From contig DOJW01000007.1 of NCBI GenBank assembly GCA_003511165.1, positions 124,001-188,000 of the forward strand: a DNA stretch of 64,000 nt, in the 5' to 3' direction. This stretch comes from Candidatus Dependentiae bacterium (GTDB lineage Bacteria; Babelota; Babeliae; Babelales; UBA12411). Under the pieces are notes generated by a model. It did not search any database. It saw nothing but the letters and a program-made list of their open reading frames with translations, and was not told the DNA's origin. Numbering within the stretch: position 1 is the stretch's first letter; each line of letters opens with the position of its first letter. The translations under genes and the position numbers were made by a program. Shown piece after piece: positions 46,464 through 56,445 of this stretch.

Positions 46464-47120
46464 TTATGTATAAGGCAACGCCTCATTAAATTCTTCTATC
46501 GATTTATCTAGCTTTTTAACTTTTTCTTTTGTTTTAGGTGGAAAATCCCAATCTCCAATTTTAAAATCTAATTTTTTTGCAAGCGCAATACCTTTGTAAG
46601 ATAATAAACCATCTTTTGCAACCATTTCACCCACAGGAACTTGGGGTGTTATTATCACATCTTTACCCATGACTTTACCATTTGGTAATTTGACTCCATC
46701 TCCAGGAACCACAAAATAACCATCGGCTGCTTTTATTATTTCAAATAATTTTCCCTGAATTGTTGAATTATCAGGAACATATGGACCTTTCCACTGCTTT
46801 GGATATGCAAGATTTAAACATCCTATTTCAGAACCTGCAAACTCTTTTACGGTTAAAAAATCTATCAAATTTTTATCTGCGCGAATCGACAAAATGTTAC
46901 AGTAATCATCAACTTCTTTTAAAATATTTGATATCTGCTCTACTTCAAATGCTATATGTCTTGCAACGAAAAAAGCACGTCCAAAAACAAACTTATAAAC
47001 AAAAAATGAAAACAGTAAAATTAAGAAAAAAGAACTTAAAATTGGAAAAATCTTTTTGACTACAGGACCCGAACTTATTTTATTAACCAATTTTTTAATT
47101 TTATTTGAAAACCCTTTCAT
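46464..47120 (-). CDS. Membrane-anchored protein of unknown function
   Basis: Not recognised; about 218 residues. A basic N-terminus and one membrane helix (IFPILSSFFLILLFSFFVYKFVFG) precede an extracytoplasmic domain with LNLAYPKQWKGPYVPDNSTIQG and VVPGDGVKLPNGKVMGKDVIITP. The helix plus WKGPYV is faintly pseudopilin-like, but no prepilin cleavage motif is present. The ATG at 47120 is preceded by GGGAGGGG; in-frame upstream codons to 47183 lack such a site. Confidence 0.68.
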   Translation of the reverse strand: MKGFSNKIKKLVNKISSGPVVKKIFPILSSFFLILLFSFFVYKFVFGRAFFVARHIAFEVEQISNILKEVDDYCNILSIRADKNLIDFLTVKEFAGSEIGCLNLAYPKQWKGPYVPDNSTIQGKLFEIIKAADGYFVVPGDGVKLPNGKVMGKDVIITPQVPVGEMVAKDGLLSYKGIALAKKLDFKIGDWDFPPKTKEKVKKLDKSIEEFNEALPYT

Positions 47121-47280
47121 AAACCCCTCCCAGCTAAAATTAATTTTGCAAATAACCCCTTCTAGAATGTGATAGCTAATCAATTTTTATCCTTGAATTA
47201 GAATACCACCATGGAAGAGGACAATAAAAATATTTTGAGAAAAAGGAAAAGAAATCGGATAAATAAGAGACAATTAGATT

Positions 47281-47925
47281 TTAGTATGCCAAAAGTTTGG
47301 AACCAAAATCCCAAAAAAGATAGATGCCTATCGCTACAAAAATCATTCCTGTAATTTTTGAAACCCGCTCAAGTCCTTTTGGGGTTATCGCAAGTCCTAA
47401 AAAGCTAGCTGCAAAGCTTACCAAAGAAAGGCCACTCAAAGTTCCCAAAAATACAAAACCACTACCTTCCAAAAGTTCTCTATAATGTAAAAAAGATGCA
47501 TCTTGGGGAAGAACCTTCATACTCCAAAATGCAAAAAACGCAATATTCATTGGATTTATGAAGGACATTAAGAAAGCTTTGACCGGTACAAAAAAAAGAT
47601 TTTGCCCTGACTTAATTGGGGCCGCCCCGTTTTCAACTTGAATTTTTTTTCTGAAAGAATTGATACCTAAAATCAGTAAAAACACTCCCCCTATCAAATC
47701 CAAAATCAAAATAAAATTTTTTGAAGCGGCAAGAAAAGCTAGTACTCCCATCATGCCAAACGCAAAAAGCAAACCATCCGAAAAAGCAGCTCCAAATCCA
47801 GTAAACAGGCCAATAATAAAACCATAAACTGCAGCCCGATTGAAGGTTAAAATGAAAATAGGTCCTAAACCCAAAGTTGAAAGTAAACCTATAAAATAGC
47901 ATTTAGATAAGAATAAAATGTCCAT
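47281..47925 (-). CDS. LysE/RhtB-family exporter
   Basis: 214 residues, about six membrane helices. The N-terminus FIGLLSTLGLGPIFILTFNRAAVYGFIIG and ALIFLILG-like LIGGVFLLILGINSFRKK are typical of LysE translocators, which export amino acids or related solutes. Substrate cannot be told. Confidence 0.82.
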   Translation of the reverse strand: MDILFLSKCYFIGLLSTLGLGPIFILTFNRAAVYGFIIGLFTGFGAAFSDGLLFAFGMMGVLAFLAASKNFILILDLIGGVFLLILGINSFRKKIQVENGAAPIKSGQNLFFVPVKAFLMSFINPMNIAFFAFWSMKVLPQDASFLHYRELLEGSGFVFLGTLSGLSLVSFAASFLGLAITPKGLERVSKITGMIFVAIGIYLFWDFGSKLLAY

Positions 47926-48107
47926 TACACCACCCTAAATAAATTTATTAAAATAGTTGCAATTAAAATTCACCTTTGTAAATAATTCTACTTTAACTAA
48001 GCTTAACATAAACAATGAAATTGACGAACAAATAAAGGTAATACTAGAATAAGAGTCTCGTCAATTGCTAAATTATAAATAAATTTAAAAAAATCTAGGA
48101 GCAAAAA

Positions 48108-49451
48108 GTGGAAAACGGGATTCACTTTGGAACCGATGGAATTAGAGGGGAAGTAGGAAAACATCCTTTCACTCCGCAAGCTTTAATAAATATAGGTAAA
48201 GCAATAGCTGCATGGAGTAAACAAAAATATAACAGCGAGCCTAAATTTTTAATTGTGAATGATACAAGAATATCATGCGAAAATATAAAAAACTTTATAA
48301 AAACAGGCCTGAATTATTTTAATGTAAAACATGTTGATGCAGGTATCCTTCCTACTCCAGCAAATTTAGCAATTTTAAAAAACAATCCCGATTTTGATTT
48401 TGGTATAGTGATCTCCGCGTCACACAACAAATTTAGCGATAATGGCATAAAAATTTTTGATAAAAAAAATAGCAAACTCAGCGAACTCGATGAGAAAACA
48501 ATAGAGTTATATTTTGCCGAATTCTCTGCAGAAAAAGTAAATGAACCCTCTTATTTCCAAGATCTATCATTTTCCCCTAAAACATCTTTAGAATTCAAAG
48601 AACAATATAAACAAAATATTTTGCAGCAAGTGCAGCCAGGTTTGCTTCAAGGTTTAAAAATAGTGTTAGATTGTGCAAACGGAGCTACATATGAAGTTGC
48701 CCCAGAAATTTTCAAAATATTAGGCGCAACAGTGATAGATGTTTCAACATCTCCAAATGGAATTAATATCAATGATAATTGCGGCGCGCTTCATACCAAA
48801 ACTATGCAAAAAACTATTTTGGAAAACAACGCAGATTTTGGGTTCGCATTTGACGGTGACGGTGACCGAGTAATGTGCGCAAACCATAAAGGTGAGATAA
48901 AAGATGGCGATGATTTACTTGCGATACTTTCCACCCATCCACAGCATGAAAATTTAAAAACAGTCGTAGGTACAATAATGACCAATTTTGGCCTTCAAGT
49001 TTATCTCGATTCGCAAAATATTGAATTAATTCGCACATCGGTGGGAGATAAATATATAATGGCAAAACTAGAGGAACAAAATCTTTTGCTCGGCGGTGAA
49101 ACATCAGGACATATAATCATAAAAAATTATTTGAATACTGGAGATGGGATTTTTGCAGCACTTAAAACACTTGAAACCGTTCTAAAAACAAATAATTTTG
49201 AGCTTCAATCTTTTGAAAAATATCCTCAAGTTATTTTAAATGTACCTATAAAAGAAAAACGCAATTTATCAGAAGGCATTTACGCACAAATAATAAATGA
49301 GCAACAACAAAAGATGAATCATGGTAGAGTTATAGTCAGATATTCTGGAACAGAAAATTTACTGCGAATAATGACAGAAGACAAATCTTCGAGTTTAGCT
49401 AATAACATTGCATCCACGCTTGCGCAAGAGCTTCAAAAAGTTTTGAATTAA
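48108..49451 (+). CDS. glmM: Phosphoglucosamine mutase GlmM
   Basis: 447 residues converting GlcN-6-P to GlcN-1-P for peptidoglycan and lipid A. It begins IHFGTDGIRGEVGKHPFTP, has the phosphoserine loop ISASHNKFSDNGIK, metal loop FAFDGDGDRVM, sugar loop GGETSGHIII and phosphate loop VRYSGTENLLRI. GTG start with TAGGAG upstream. It is followed closely by DUF502 and LptF/G genes. Confidence 0.94.
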   Translation: MENGIHFGTDGIRGEVGKHPFTPQALINIGKAIAAWSKQKYNSEPKFLIVNDTRISCENIKNFIKTGLNYFNVKHVDAGILPTPANLAILKNNPDFDFGIVISASHNKFSDNGIKIFDKKNSKLSELDEKTIELYFAEFSAEKVNEPSYFQDLSFSPKTSLEFKEQYKQNILQQVQPGLLQGLKIVLDCANGATYEVAPEIFKILGATVIDVSTSPNGININDNCGALHTKTMQKTILENNADFGFAFDGDGDRVMCANHKGEIKDGDDLLAILSTHPQHENLKTVVGTIMTNFGLQVYLDSQNIELIRTSVGDKYIMAKLEEQNLLLGGETSGHIIIKNYLNTGDGIFAALKTLETVLKTNNFELQSFEKYPQVILNVPIKEKRNLSEGIYAQIINEQQQKMNHGRVIVRYSGTENLLRIMTEDKSSSLANNIASTLAQELQKVLN

Positions 49452-49467
49452 ATAGGAATCTAAAAAT

Positions 49468-50148
49468 ATGGAAAATAAAAAAGGAATTTGGAAAATTTTA
49501 AACAAATTAAAATCTTTATTTTTTAGCGGTTTATTCGCTTTAATACCAATTTCGATAACAATATTTTTTCTACACTTTGCTTTTCACACATTTACCGGAT
49601 GGCTATCACCTCTAAAAAAAATAGAACCTACATTTTTACAACAAATTCCAGGATTTGAATTTATTCTTATAATCGCTTTTGTAATTTTATTTGGAATAGT
49701 ATCAAAGTTTTTAATAATAGGACCAATCGTCCATCACTTTGAAAAAGTAATTAGTAAAATTCCAATAATTCGAACAATTTACTCTGCATCAAAAACATTA
49801 GTTGATTTTTTTAATGTAAAATCTAAAGAGGACAAAATTCAACGCAAGGTTGTTTTAATTAAATTTCCAACCAAATACACTTTCAACATAGCATTTATTT
49901 TAGGCTCAGCAAAAAACACTTTTCAAACAGTTATACCACCTCATTTACAAACTCTTGAAGATGACAATGATGAATATGTAAAAGTGTTCATGCCTCATTC
50001 ACCAAATCCAAGCACTGGATATTTTTTCATAATTCCAAAATCACAAACAATTGAAACAAAAATCACTTTCGAAGAAGCTATAAAAACTGTAGTTTCGTGT
50101 GGTCTTATCACACCTGAAAGTTTAAAAAATCTTGAAATAGAAAAATGA
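49468..50148 (+). CDS. DUF502 family membrane protein
   Basis: 226 residues. LFFSGLFALIPISITIFFL and the second helix ILIIAFVILFGIVSKF, then FEKVISKIPIIRTIYSASKTLVDFF, and later STGYFFIIPKSQT are the DUF502 pattern. Function is unknown in general. The next gene starts within its stop (ATGA), so translation is coupled with the LPS-transport-type permease. Confidence 0.85.
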   Translation: MENKKGIWKILNKLKSLFFSGLFALIPISITIFFLHFAFHTFTGWLSPLKKIEPTFLQQIPGFEFILIIAFVILFGIVSKFLIIGPIVHHFEKVISKIPIIRTIYSASKTLVDFFNVKSKEDKIQRKVVLIKFPTKYTFNIAFILGSAKNTFQTVIPPHLQTLEDDNDEYVKVFMPHSPNPSTGYFFIIPKSQTIETKITFEEAIKTVVSCGLITPESLKNLEIEK

Positions 50149-51194
50149 TTCTTGCTAGGTACATTTCAAAACGATTTTTTATATATTTTTCACTTGTAAA
50201 CTGTGGACTTACACTTCTTTTCAACTTTATAGAATTTTTTGAAAAGTTTTCACAACTGCAAAATGTAACCAATATTGAAATATTGCATTTTATACTTTTG
50301 AATTTGATACCTACTTTCTTCGATCTTTTCCCACTTGCATGCTGGATTGCAACATGTTTACTTATTCGCGACCTTTATCAAAAAAATGAATTCACCAACC
50401 TCCATGTTCTGGGTATAAAATCAAATAAACTACTCCCCGCTCTTTTTGCATGTGGACTTTCATTATCAATCATCGGTTTTTTTGGCAAAGAATTAATTAG
50501 CCGCCCAATCGCAAATAAGTCAGAAAATTTTAAACTCCAACATTTGAAAAAGAAAAGTAATAAAGTAATTTATAACCAATGGTTTTTACCTACTGATAAT
50601 CTTTTTGCATATTTTCAAATAATTGATCAAGAAAAAAGCACTGCAAACAATATTTTGTTTTTATTTTTCAATGAAAAATTTGAACTTGAAAAAAAAATAG
50701 AAAGTAAATTGGCAGTTTTATCACCAATCGATCATAAAGTATTTATTCCAAATGCTAATATTTTAAACTTTAAAACAAATAATCTTTATACTTCAAAACT
50801 AGAAACCTTTTACCTTCCCGGATTGTTTACCCACTTACAAATGCATAAACTTGCACCATCTATAAAACGACAAGCTTACAATTTAAGTTTGATTTATCGA
50901 ATTTTACCTTATGAAACTTTCAATCTCGAACTTGGAAAGTTAATTTCAAAAATTTTGGGATATTTTCAACCACTTTTATACATTTTGTTAACCTTTTGCC
51001 TATTTTTCCTAACTCCACAAACAATTGTCTATCGCTGGTTATTAATATTTTCTGCGTATCCACTGTTTTTGGTAATAAACAGTATTGCAGATTTCTCTTT
51101 GCAACATAATTCGCCATTTTGGGTGGTAATTATCCCATATCTTCTTGTTTTAATATTTTTAATAATTTTCAGATTTACAATTTTCAAAAAATAA
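50145..51194 (+). CDS. LptF/LptG-family permease
   Basis: 349 residues with three membrane helices at each end flanking a beta-rich periplasmic domain, the LptF/G layout. N-terminal LARYISKRFFIYFSLVNCGLTL and NLIPTFFDLFPLACWIATCLLIR, then NEFTNLHVLGI. It would form the inner-membrane part of the LPS export ABC transporter. Only one permease is here; LptB and the second permease are outside. Confidence 0.85.
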   Translation: MILARYISKRFFIYFSLVNCGLTLLFNFIEFFEKFSQLQNVTNIEILHFILLNLIPTFFDLFPLACWIATCLLIRDLYQKNEFTNLHVLGIKSNKLLPALFACGLSLSIIGFFGKELISRPIANKSENFKLQHLKKKSNKVIYNQWFLPTDNLFAYFQIIDQEKSTANNILFLFFNEKFELEKKIESKLAVLSPIDHKVFIPNANILNFKTNNLYTSKLETFYLPGLFTHLQMHKLAPSIKRQAYNLSLIYRILPYETFNLELGKLISKILGYFQPLLYILLTFCLFFLTPQTIVYRWLLIFSAYPLFLVINSIADFSLQHNSPFWVVIIPYLLVLIFLIIFRFTIFKK

Positions 51195-51293
51195 TACCTA
51201 ATTTTTTATAAAAAAATTGCCAAGCTTTTCAGAAAATGTAGAATCTAATAAGGTAATTTAATGGTTAAATTAAAAGGAAAAAGGAACTTTTTT

Positions 51294-52274
51294 ATGATAT
51301 CTAAAAAAATACACTCTTTTTTAGCAATACTTACAATGAGCTCCGCTTTAGTAAATATTAATGCTAGCGGCGAAGCAAATTCTGTAAAAAACATGGTAAT
51401 CAATGCAACACCTGCAGTAAGACTTTACAACGCAGGAAATTTCTACCTTGAAAACAGACTTCCTATAGACGGAATGAACAAAGTTCTTGAATTTACTTTA
51501 GAAAACAATGCAGCTGATGTTCTCACTGAATGGAAATGGAACTACGCTCTTTGCAAAAAAACAGAAAACAAATTTACTCCAGAAAGAATTGGCGGCCAAA
51601 TCCTTAATTCAACATTCAAATTCTTCCATTTACTTTCACCAGATTTCGCATACAAAGGCACACCTATCGTCGATGAGTATTTAGCAGAATCTCCTTTCTT
51701 TGTGTCGCTTAAATCAGAAGATCTTAAAACAGTCATTAACTACATAGAATCAAAATTACAAAATAAAGTTGCAGAAATTAAACCAATATTACTTCTTGAA
51801 TTAGATGACAAAGTAATAACTGAAAAAGAACTTGCTGCTAACGTAAAAGTAGATAAGAAAGACAAAGAATTCTTAATCTCTCACTTTACACTTGTTACAG
51901 AAGATGAAATAGCAGCCGCTAAAAAATTCTTCGCAACAAGTATCGATAACTTTAGAGATACAGTAAGCACAGTTGAAGGAAGTAGCCCTGAATTGAAATA
52001 TGCAAATATCAGAGAAACTATCTATCACGATTTACTTAAAAAATGTAAAGATTTCAAGATTGAAAAAATTGCAGCTCCTATTTTAGAAGGTTTAATTATC
52101 TCAGCTGTTGCGGCTGCGGCAGTAAAACTAAAACTAGTAAGCAAAGAAGCTTTAACAGCAGCTGCAACTACTATCGTAGCAACAGAATTATACAAATCAT
52201 TGCGTCACACAGAAGAAGCTTCACCTTACAAATCAATGCCTTTTAGAAGCGCAACCGCAAATCAAAGAATTTAA
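51294..52274 (+). CDS. Secreted protein of unknown function
   Basis: Not recognised; 326 residues. The signal peptide ends LVNINA. A helical acidic domain follows, with a hydrophobic Ala-rich segment near residues 265-300 (ILEGLIISAVAAAAVKLKLV). Two starts have ribosome-binding sites: 51261 (AAGG) and 51294 (AAAAGGAAC). The second gives a normal signal-peptide N-region and was chosen. A clear terminator follows. Confidence 0.7.
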   Translation: MISKKIHSFLAILTMSSALVNINASGEANSVKNMVINATPAVRLYNAGNFYLENRLPIDGMNKVLEFTLENNAADVLTEWKWNYALCKKTENKFTPERIGGQILNSTFKFFHLLSPDFAYKGTPIVDEYLAESPFFVSLKSEDLKTVINYIESKLQNKVAEIKPILLLELDDKVITEKELAANVKVDKKDKEFLISHFTLVTEDEIAAAKKFFATSIDNFRDTVSTVEGSSPELKYANIRETIYHDLLKKCKDFKIEKIAAPILEGLIISAVAAAAVKLKLVSKEALTAAATTIVATELYKSLRHTEEASPYKSMPFRSATANQRI

Positions 52275-52295
52275 TTTAATTTAATTCTACAAAAT

Positions 52296-52327
52296 AAAAA
52301 GAGGTCGCAAATTTGCGACCTCTTTTT
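52296..52327. terminator. Bidirectional terminator
   Basis: AAAAAGAGGTCGCAAA pairs with TTTGCGACCTCTTTTT, between the converging 51294 gene and tlyA. Confidence 0.9.
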
Positions 52328-52355
52328 ATTTATAACATCTTAAACTTCTTAGAGA

Positions 52356-53087
52356 TTATTTTTTCTCAATCAATGCTAAAAATTCTTTATTGCCATCTGA
52401 TCCAAAAATCGGTGAATCAATAATTTGTTTTACTTCTAATCCAAACACTTTTACACCCTCTTCAATTTTTTTGATCACCTTTTGATGTAATCGTTTATCT
52501 CTCACCACGCCGCCTCGGCTAAGTTCATTTCTCTCAAGTTCAAATTGCGGCTTTATCAGTGCAATTATCTTCCCATCATTTGTCATCAGATTTACAACAG
52601 CTGACAAAACTTTCAGCAACGAAATAAAAGACAAATCCAAAGTAACTAAATCCACTTTTTGCGGCAAACTTTGTAACTCTTTTAAGTTAGTCTTTTCGAT
52701 CAAAACAAATCTCGGATCTTCAACTAATTTTGAATTTGTTTGCCCAATTCCAACATCAACACCATAAACTTTGCTCGCGCCACTTTGAAGTAAGCAGTCA
52801 CTAAACCCACCGGTTGAAACTCCACAGTCAAGACAAATTAGTCCCGAAACATCGATTTTGAATTCTTGCAGTGCTTTCTCCAGCTTGTAACCACCACGAC
52901 CAACATATTTTTGCACAGAAAAATCTATTTCAAAATCAAAATCGGCAGGAACTTGCATTCCCGCCTTTTTCAAAACTTCATTGCGCGATTTCACGGCGCC
53001 TTGAGCAATCAAATTTTGTATTTTGTTACGACTCAATTCTGGATATTTTCCCAAAATCAAAATGTCTAGTCTAATTTTATCGCTCAT
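52356..53087 (-). CDS. tlyA: TlyA family rRNA 2'-O-methyltransferase / hemolysin homologue
   Basis: 243 residues. The N-terminal S4 domain (IRLDILILGKYPELSRNKIQNLI then GAVKSRNEVLKKAG) is followed by YVGRGGYKLEKAL and the FtsJ-like SAM domain CLDCGVSTGGFSDCLLQSGA, with later LDLSFISLLKVL and IKPQFELERNELSRGGVV. TlyA methylates rRNA; the haemolysin label is historical. Confidence 0.92.
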   Translation of the reverse strand: MSDKIRLDILILGKYPELSRNKIQNLIAQGAVKSRNEVLKKAGMQVPADFDFEIDFSVQKYVGRGGYKLEKALQEFKIDVSGLICLDCGVSTGGFSDCLLQSGASKVYGVDVGIGQTNSKLVEDPRFVLIEKTNLKELQSLPQKVDLVTLDLSFISLLKVLSAVVNLMTNDGKIIALIKPQFELERNELSRGGVVRDKRLHQKVIKKIEEGVKVFGLEVKQIIDSPIFGSDGNKEFLALIEKK

Positions 53088-53105
53088 TAAAAAAATTTCC
53101 TTATT

Positions 53106-54770
53106 TTATTTCTTTTTCAATTGATCTATTAATTTTGATTTATCATAAAAATATCGCTCTGCAAAAATATCTTCATCTTCTAAAATTTTATCAAGTGGAA
53201 GCGAGATAAATAACTCATCAATAATTCCATCATAAAATTTAACCGTTACATAACCAGATTTTTTACTTTTTAAAATCGCTTTTCTAAAATCTGCCAAAGT
53301 TGAAACATTCTCATCATTGACCTGATTTAAAATAGAACCATCTGTCAAAGTATGCGCTTTGTCAGCTTGAGAACTTGGCAAAATATGAGTAACTATTAAT
53401 TTAGGTTTAAATTGAAATTCCATTTTTGTATAAGCTATCAAATGCGTAGCTCTTTCTATCAATACAGCAATATGATTTAACGAAAGCTCCATAATAACCA
53501 TACCACCAAGAACTTCATAATCAATTTTTTCAAAAACCGGATAAACTGCTCTTATTGGTAAAACCGCCTGCTGTTCAAGTTTAAATTTAATTTCTTTATG
53601 TTTACCTTTTCGATAAATATCTAGCTTTACCTGATCGCCTACAACCAATCTACTTATAACCGATAAAACCGGAATTCTATCTTCAGACCATGGAACTTTT
53701 ACTTCGCCAAAACGATCTATTTTGTAACCATTTATTTCGTAAATCATATCTCCAGCTTTTACGCCATTTTTTTGCAAAGTACTGTTTTCAAACACTTCTG
53801 CAACATACCAGCCACCATCCCCAGGATTGCCCAAATATTTAGCAAGATCTTTTGTTGATGCTGTAAACCAACATCCCAAAAGAGGTTTTCGCAAAAATTT
53901 AACTTTATAAAGATCACTTATCGAAGCTTTTACCTCACTGATTGGAATTATATAAGCCATATTTTGAGCATTGGTAAATCCTGCATTTAAAATTCCAATA
54001 ACCTCGCCATTTTGATTAAGCGCAGGACCTCCTGAATTTCCGGGATTTGATGCTGCTGTTATTTGGATGTAAGACTGATTTGCGATTCTCTCTCTACCAC
54101 TGACAATTCCCTGCGTACTTTTGAGAGTTGGGAGACTCAAAGGATAACCTAAAAGAAGAATTTCTTGAGTTCTAAGAATTTTATCTGAATTTCCAAGTTT
54201 CAAGTATGGAAATTTGCCACCCAATCCATTTTTGACTTCATCAATATATTTGTCTTTAATTTTTAAAAGTGCAATATCTCGATCCGGGCTTACACCTATC
54301 ACTTCTACTTCATAAATTTCTTGCCCAAGCGATGGAACTTTTATACTTATTACTGTTGCGTCATCAATCACATGATAATTGGTAAGAATGTGACCTTTGT
54401 CATTTATAAAAAATCCAGATCCTGTTCCCGCGCCCTGCTCTGGTGTTTTGTAAGGTTCTAAAAAATTAAATTTATTAACTTGTGAAATAATTTGGACAAC
54501 TGTATCTTTTGCAAATTTTTGCACATCGAGCCAGCAAACATTTTTATTAACAGAACATTCTTTGCCCGCCATACCTTCTTGTGATTGATTTGGAAATTCG
54601 GTTGTCGATATTTTTTGATTTTCATTTGTTGAATAAACAACATCTAAAACTTTTTTAAATTCACTTTCTAAATATTTTTGACTTCTATAAAAGCGAAATG
54701 CGAGCAAAACAGAAGCTAACAACAAAACTACTAATGCAATACCAATGGCCGTTTCTTTTCTGATATTCAT
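53106..54770 (-). CDS. HtrA/Deg-family serine protease with PDZ domains
   Basis: 554 residues. An N-terminal anchor (IGIALVVLLLASVLLAF) puts the protease in the periplasm. Trypsin-like triad: TNYHVID (H133), DRDIALLK (D165), NPGNSGGPA (S246). A first PDZ domain follows at about 310-400 (GWYVAEVFENSTLQKNGVKAGD), a linker resembling the plant DEG9-type family (VYPVFEKIDYEVLGGMVIMEL), and a second PDZ-like segment (ILPSSQADKAHTLTDGSIL). It is likely involved in protein quality control. Confidence 0.9.
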   Translation of the reverse strand: MNIRKETAIGIALVVLLLASVLLAFRFYRSQKYLESEFKKVLDVVYSTNENQKISTTEFPNQSQEGMAGKECSVNKNVCWLDVQKFAKDTVVQIISQVNKFNFLEPYKTPEQGAGTGSGFFINDKGHILTNYHVIDDATVISIKVPSLGQEIYEVEVIGVSPDRDIALLKIKDKYIDEVKNGLGGKFPYLKLGNSDKILRTQEILLLGYPLSLPTLKSTQGIVSGRERIANQSYIQITAASNPGNSGGPALNQNGEVIGILNAGFTNAQNMAYIIPISEVKASISDLYKVKFLRKPLLGCWFTASTKDLAKYLGNPGDGGWYVAEVFENSTLQKNGVKAGDMIYEINGYKIDRFGEVKVPWSEDRIPVLSVISRLVVGDQVKLDIYRKGKHKEIKFKLEQQAVLPIRAVYPVFEKIDYEVLGGMVIMELSLNHIAVLIERATHLIAYTKMEFQFKPKLIVTHILPSSQADKAHTLTDGSILNQVNDENVSTLADFRKAILKSKKSGYVTVKFYDGIIDELFISLPLDKILEDEDIFAERYFYDKSKLIDQLKKK

Positions 54771-54817
54771 AATGACTTCTCACCTATTATTTTTTATAAA
54801 TTTTATTTTAATGAAAC

Positions 54818-55627
54818 TTATTTTCGATACTCTGAAATTTCTAAAACTTTTGATCTTTCTTTTGCAAATTTAACTTTCTCAAAAATAGCATAAATAATCG
54901 AACCTATTAAATAAGAAATTAAAAGCAAGAACAAAAACAAATCGAAACGTAAAATAGAAAAGATAACAAAAAACGCTGTAAAGACTGTTTTTTGCCATCT
55001 CTTTTGAAACCAAAAAAACTTTTTCTTAAAAGTTGGAAACTTAACCAAACTAACCATCAAACATGCAAGGTTGAATGTGAAAAATGTGAGAATCGCTGCA
55101 AAATTAAAATTTTTTAGATAATGAGCATTGAGCATGGTCGCAATCAAAAGAGAAGCGGCCATAGTCGTTGGTAAACCCAAAAAATAAATTGTCTGCTGAT
55201 CTGAAATTAAATTGAAACGCGCAAGGCGCAAAACTCCGGCAAAAAGGAAAAATGCCGCTGCGATAAAACCTAAATAACCAATTTTATAAAGATGCCAGTT
55301 GTATGCCAAAAATGCAGGCGCAAGGCAAAAAGTAATTGTATCTGCAAGAGAATCTAGCTGCATTCCAAAATTGCTACTAGAACCAACATATCTTGCAATT
55401 CGTCCATCAAGACTGTCCATCATCGCGCCAAGGAATATGCTATAGCATGCAGCTTCCCACTGACCTTTTGCTGAAAAAATTATGGAAACAAATCCGAAAA
55501 AAACATTACCTAAAGTAAAAATATGAGGCAATACCGAAATCCCTTCACGAAGAAGAATTTTTCGACTTCGATATAAATTTTCAACCTTTTGTTTTAGAAG
55601 CTTTCTTCGCCAATTTTTTTCATTCAT
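54818..55627 (-). CDS. pssA: CDP-diacylglycerol--serine O-phosphatidyltransferase PssA
   Basis: 269 residues. The CDP-alcohol phosphotransferase motif DSLDGRIARYVGSSSNFG then MQLDSLADTITF is complete, and LPHIFTLGNVFFGFVSIIFS is the PssA-type N-terminus. It makes phosphatidylserine, the precursor of phosphatidylethanolamine. It lies between grpE and the Deg protease, all in one direction. Confidence 0.88.
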   Translation of the reverse strand: MNEKNWRRKLLKQKVENLYRSRKILLREGISVLPHIFTLGNVFFGFVSIIFSAKGQWEAACYSIFLGAMMDSLDGRIARYVGSSSNFGMQLDSLADTITFCLAPAFLAYNWHLYKIGYLGFIAAAFFLFAGVLRLARFNLISDQQTIYFLGLPTTMAASLLIATMLNAHYLKNFNFAAILTFFTFNLACLMVSLVKFPTFKKKFFWFQKRWQKTVFTAFFVIFSILRFDLFLFLLLISYLIGSIIYAIFEKVKFAKERSKVLEISEYRK

Positions 55628-55639
55628 AATTTCTCTATT

Positions 55640-56155
55640 TTATTTAGCGACACTCACTTTGGCATGTCTTACCACTTCGCCATTGTGCAAAAAGCCAAGG
55701 CTAAACACTTCTACTATTTCGCCGCTTTTATGGTTTTGGGAATCTGTTTGCATAATAGCTTCGTGCAAATTCGGATCAAAATTTCCACTGCAGTCAATCT
55801 CTACAACATTTAAATCTGCAAGTCTTTTGATCAGATTTTTTCTGATTAATTGTACACCATCAACCCACTTTTGCATCTCTTCGCTGTTTTCAATTTTTTG
55901 ACTTGATTTGAGAGCCATGTCGATATCATCTATTACCGGCAAAAGTGATCGAATAACTTCGCTTTGAGCGATTTTTATAATCTCAAACTTTTCTTTTTCA
56001 GCTCTTCTTTTGTAATTTTGAAAATCTGCCGTGATTCTTAAAAATTGAGTTTCCCAATAATTGGGCTCAACTCCTTTTGATCCAGTTTCAACTTCGCTGG
56101 CAGAGTTGTCAGTTTTTTCTTTTAAATCTTTCTCATCAATTTCAGATTGAAACAT
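55640..56155 (-). CDS. grpE: Nucleotide exchange factor GrpE
   Basis: 171 residues. An acidic N-terminus is followed by the coiled coil LRITADFQNYKRRAEKEKFE, VIRSLLPVIDDIDMAL and the beta-domain NFDPNLHEAIMQTDSQNHKSGEIVEVFSLGF. It is the partner of DnaK, which is not in the window. No CIRCE-type operator was seen upstream. Confidence 0.94.
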   Translation of the reverse strand: MFQSEIDEKDLKEKTDNSASEVETGSKGVEPNYWETQFLRITADFQNYKRRAEKEKFEIIKIAQSEVIRSLLPVIDDIDMALKSSQKIENSEEMQKWVDGVQLIRKNLIKRLADLNVVEIDCSGNFDPNLHEAIMQTDSQNHKSGEIVEVFSLGFLHNGEVVRHAKVSVAK

Positions 56156-56445
56156 AAATCCTCCCGCTAAACTTTAACTTAAAATACTCTTTAATTTTCA
56201 ACTAAGTAAATATATCAGAAAAAAAGGATGCTAAAAAGAACAAAAAATGAAGTATTTCTAGGCATTTATTCTATTTTTCAATTTTACTCTGCAATTCAAA
56301 CACAATATCAACATACCAAAAGGATATTTTTGCCGATTTCTAGGCAACTTTTTATTGCTTTACCCTTTGGGATTGTTATAATCATAAATATTTTAAATTT
56401 AATGAAGAAAATCTAGGTTTAACCATCTAAAAATCAAAGTGGGTT

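Noticed and set aside
56228..56416. A 62-codon frame with a C-terminal hydrophobic segment
   Set aside because: Weak ribosome-binding site, no motif, and codons typical of AT-rich intergenic DNA; not enough to call a gene.
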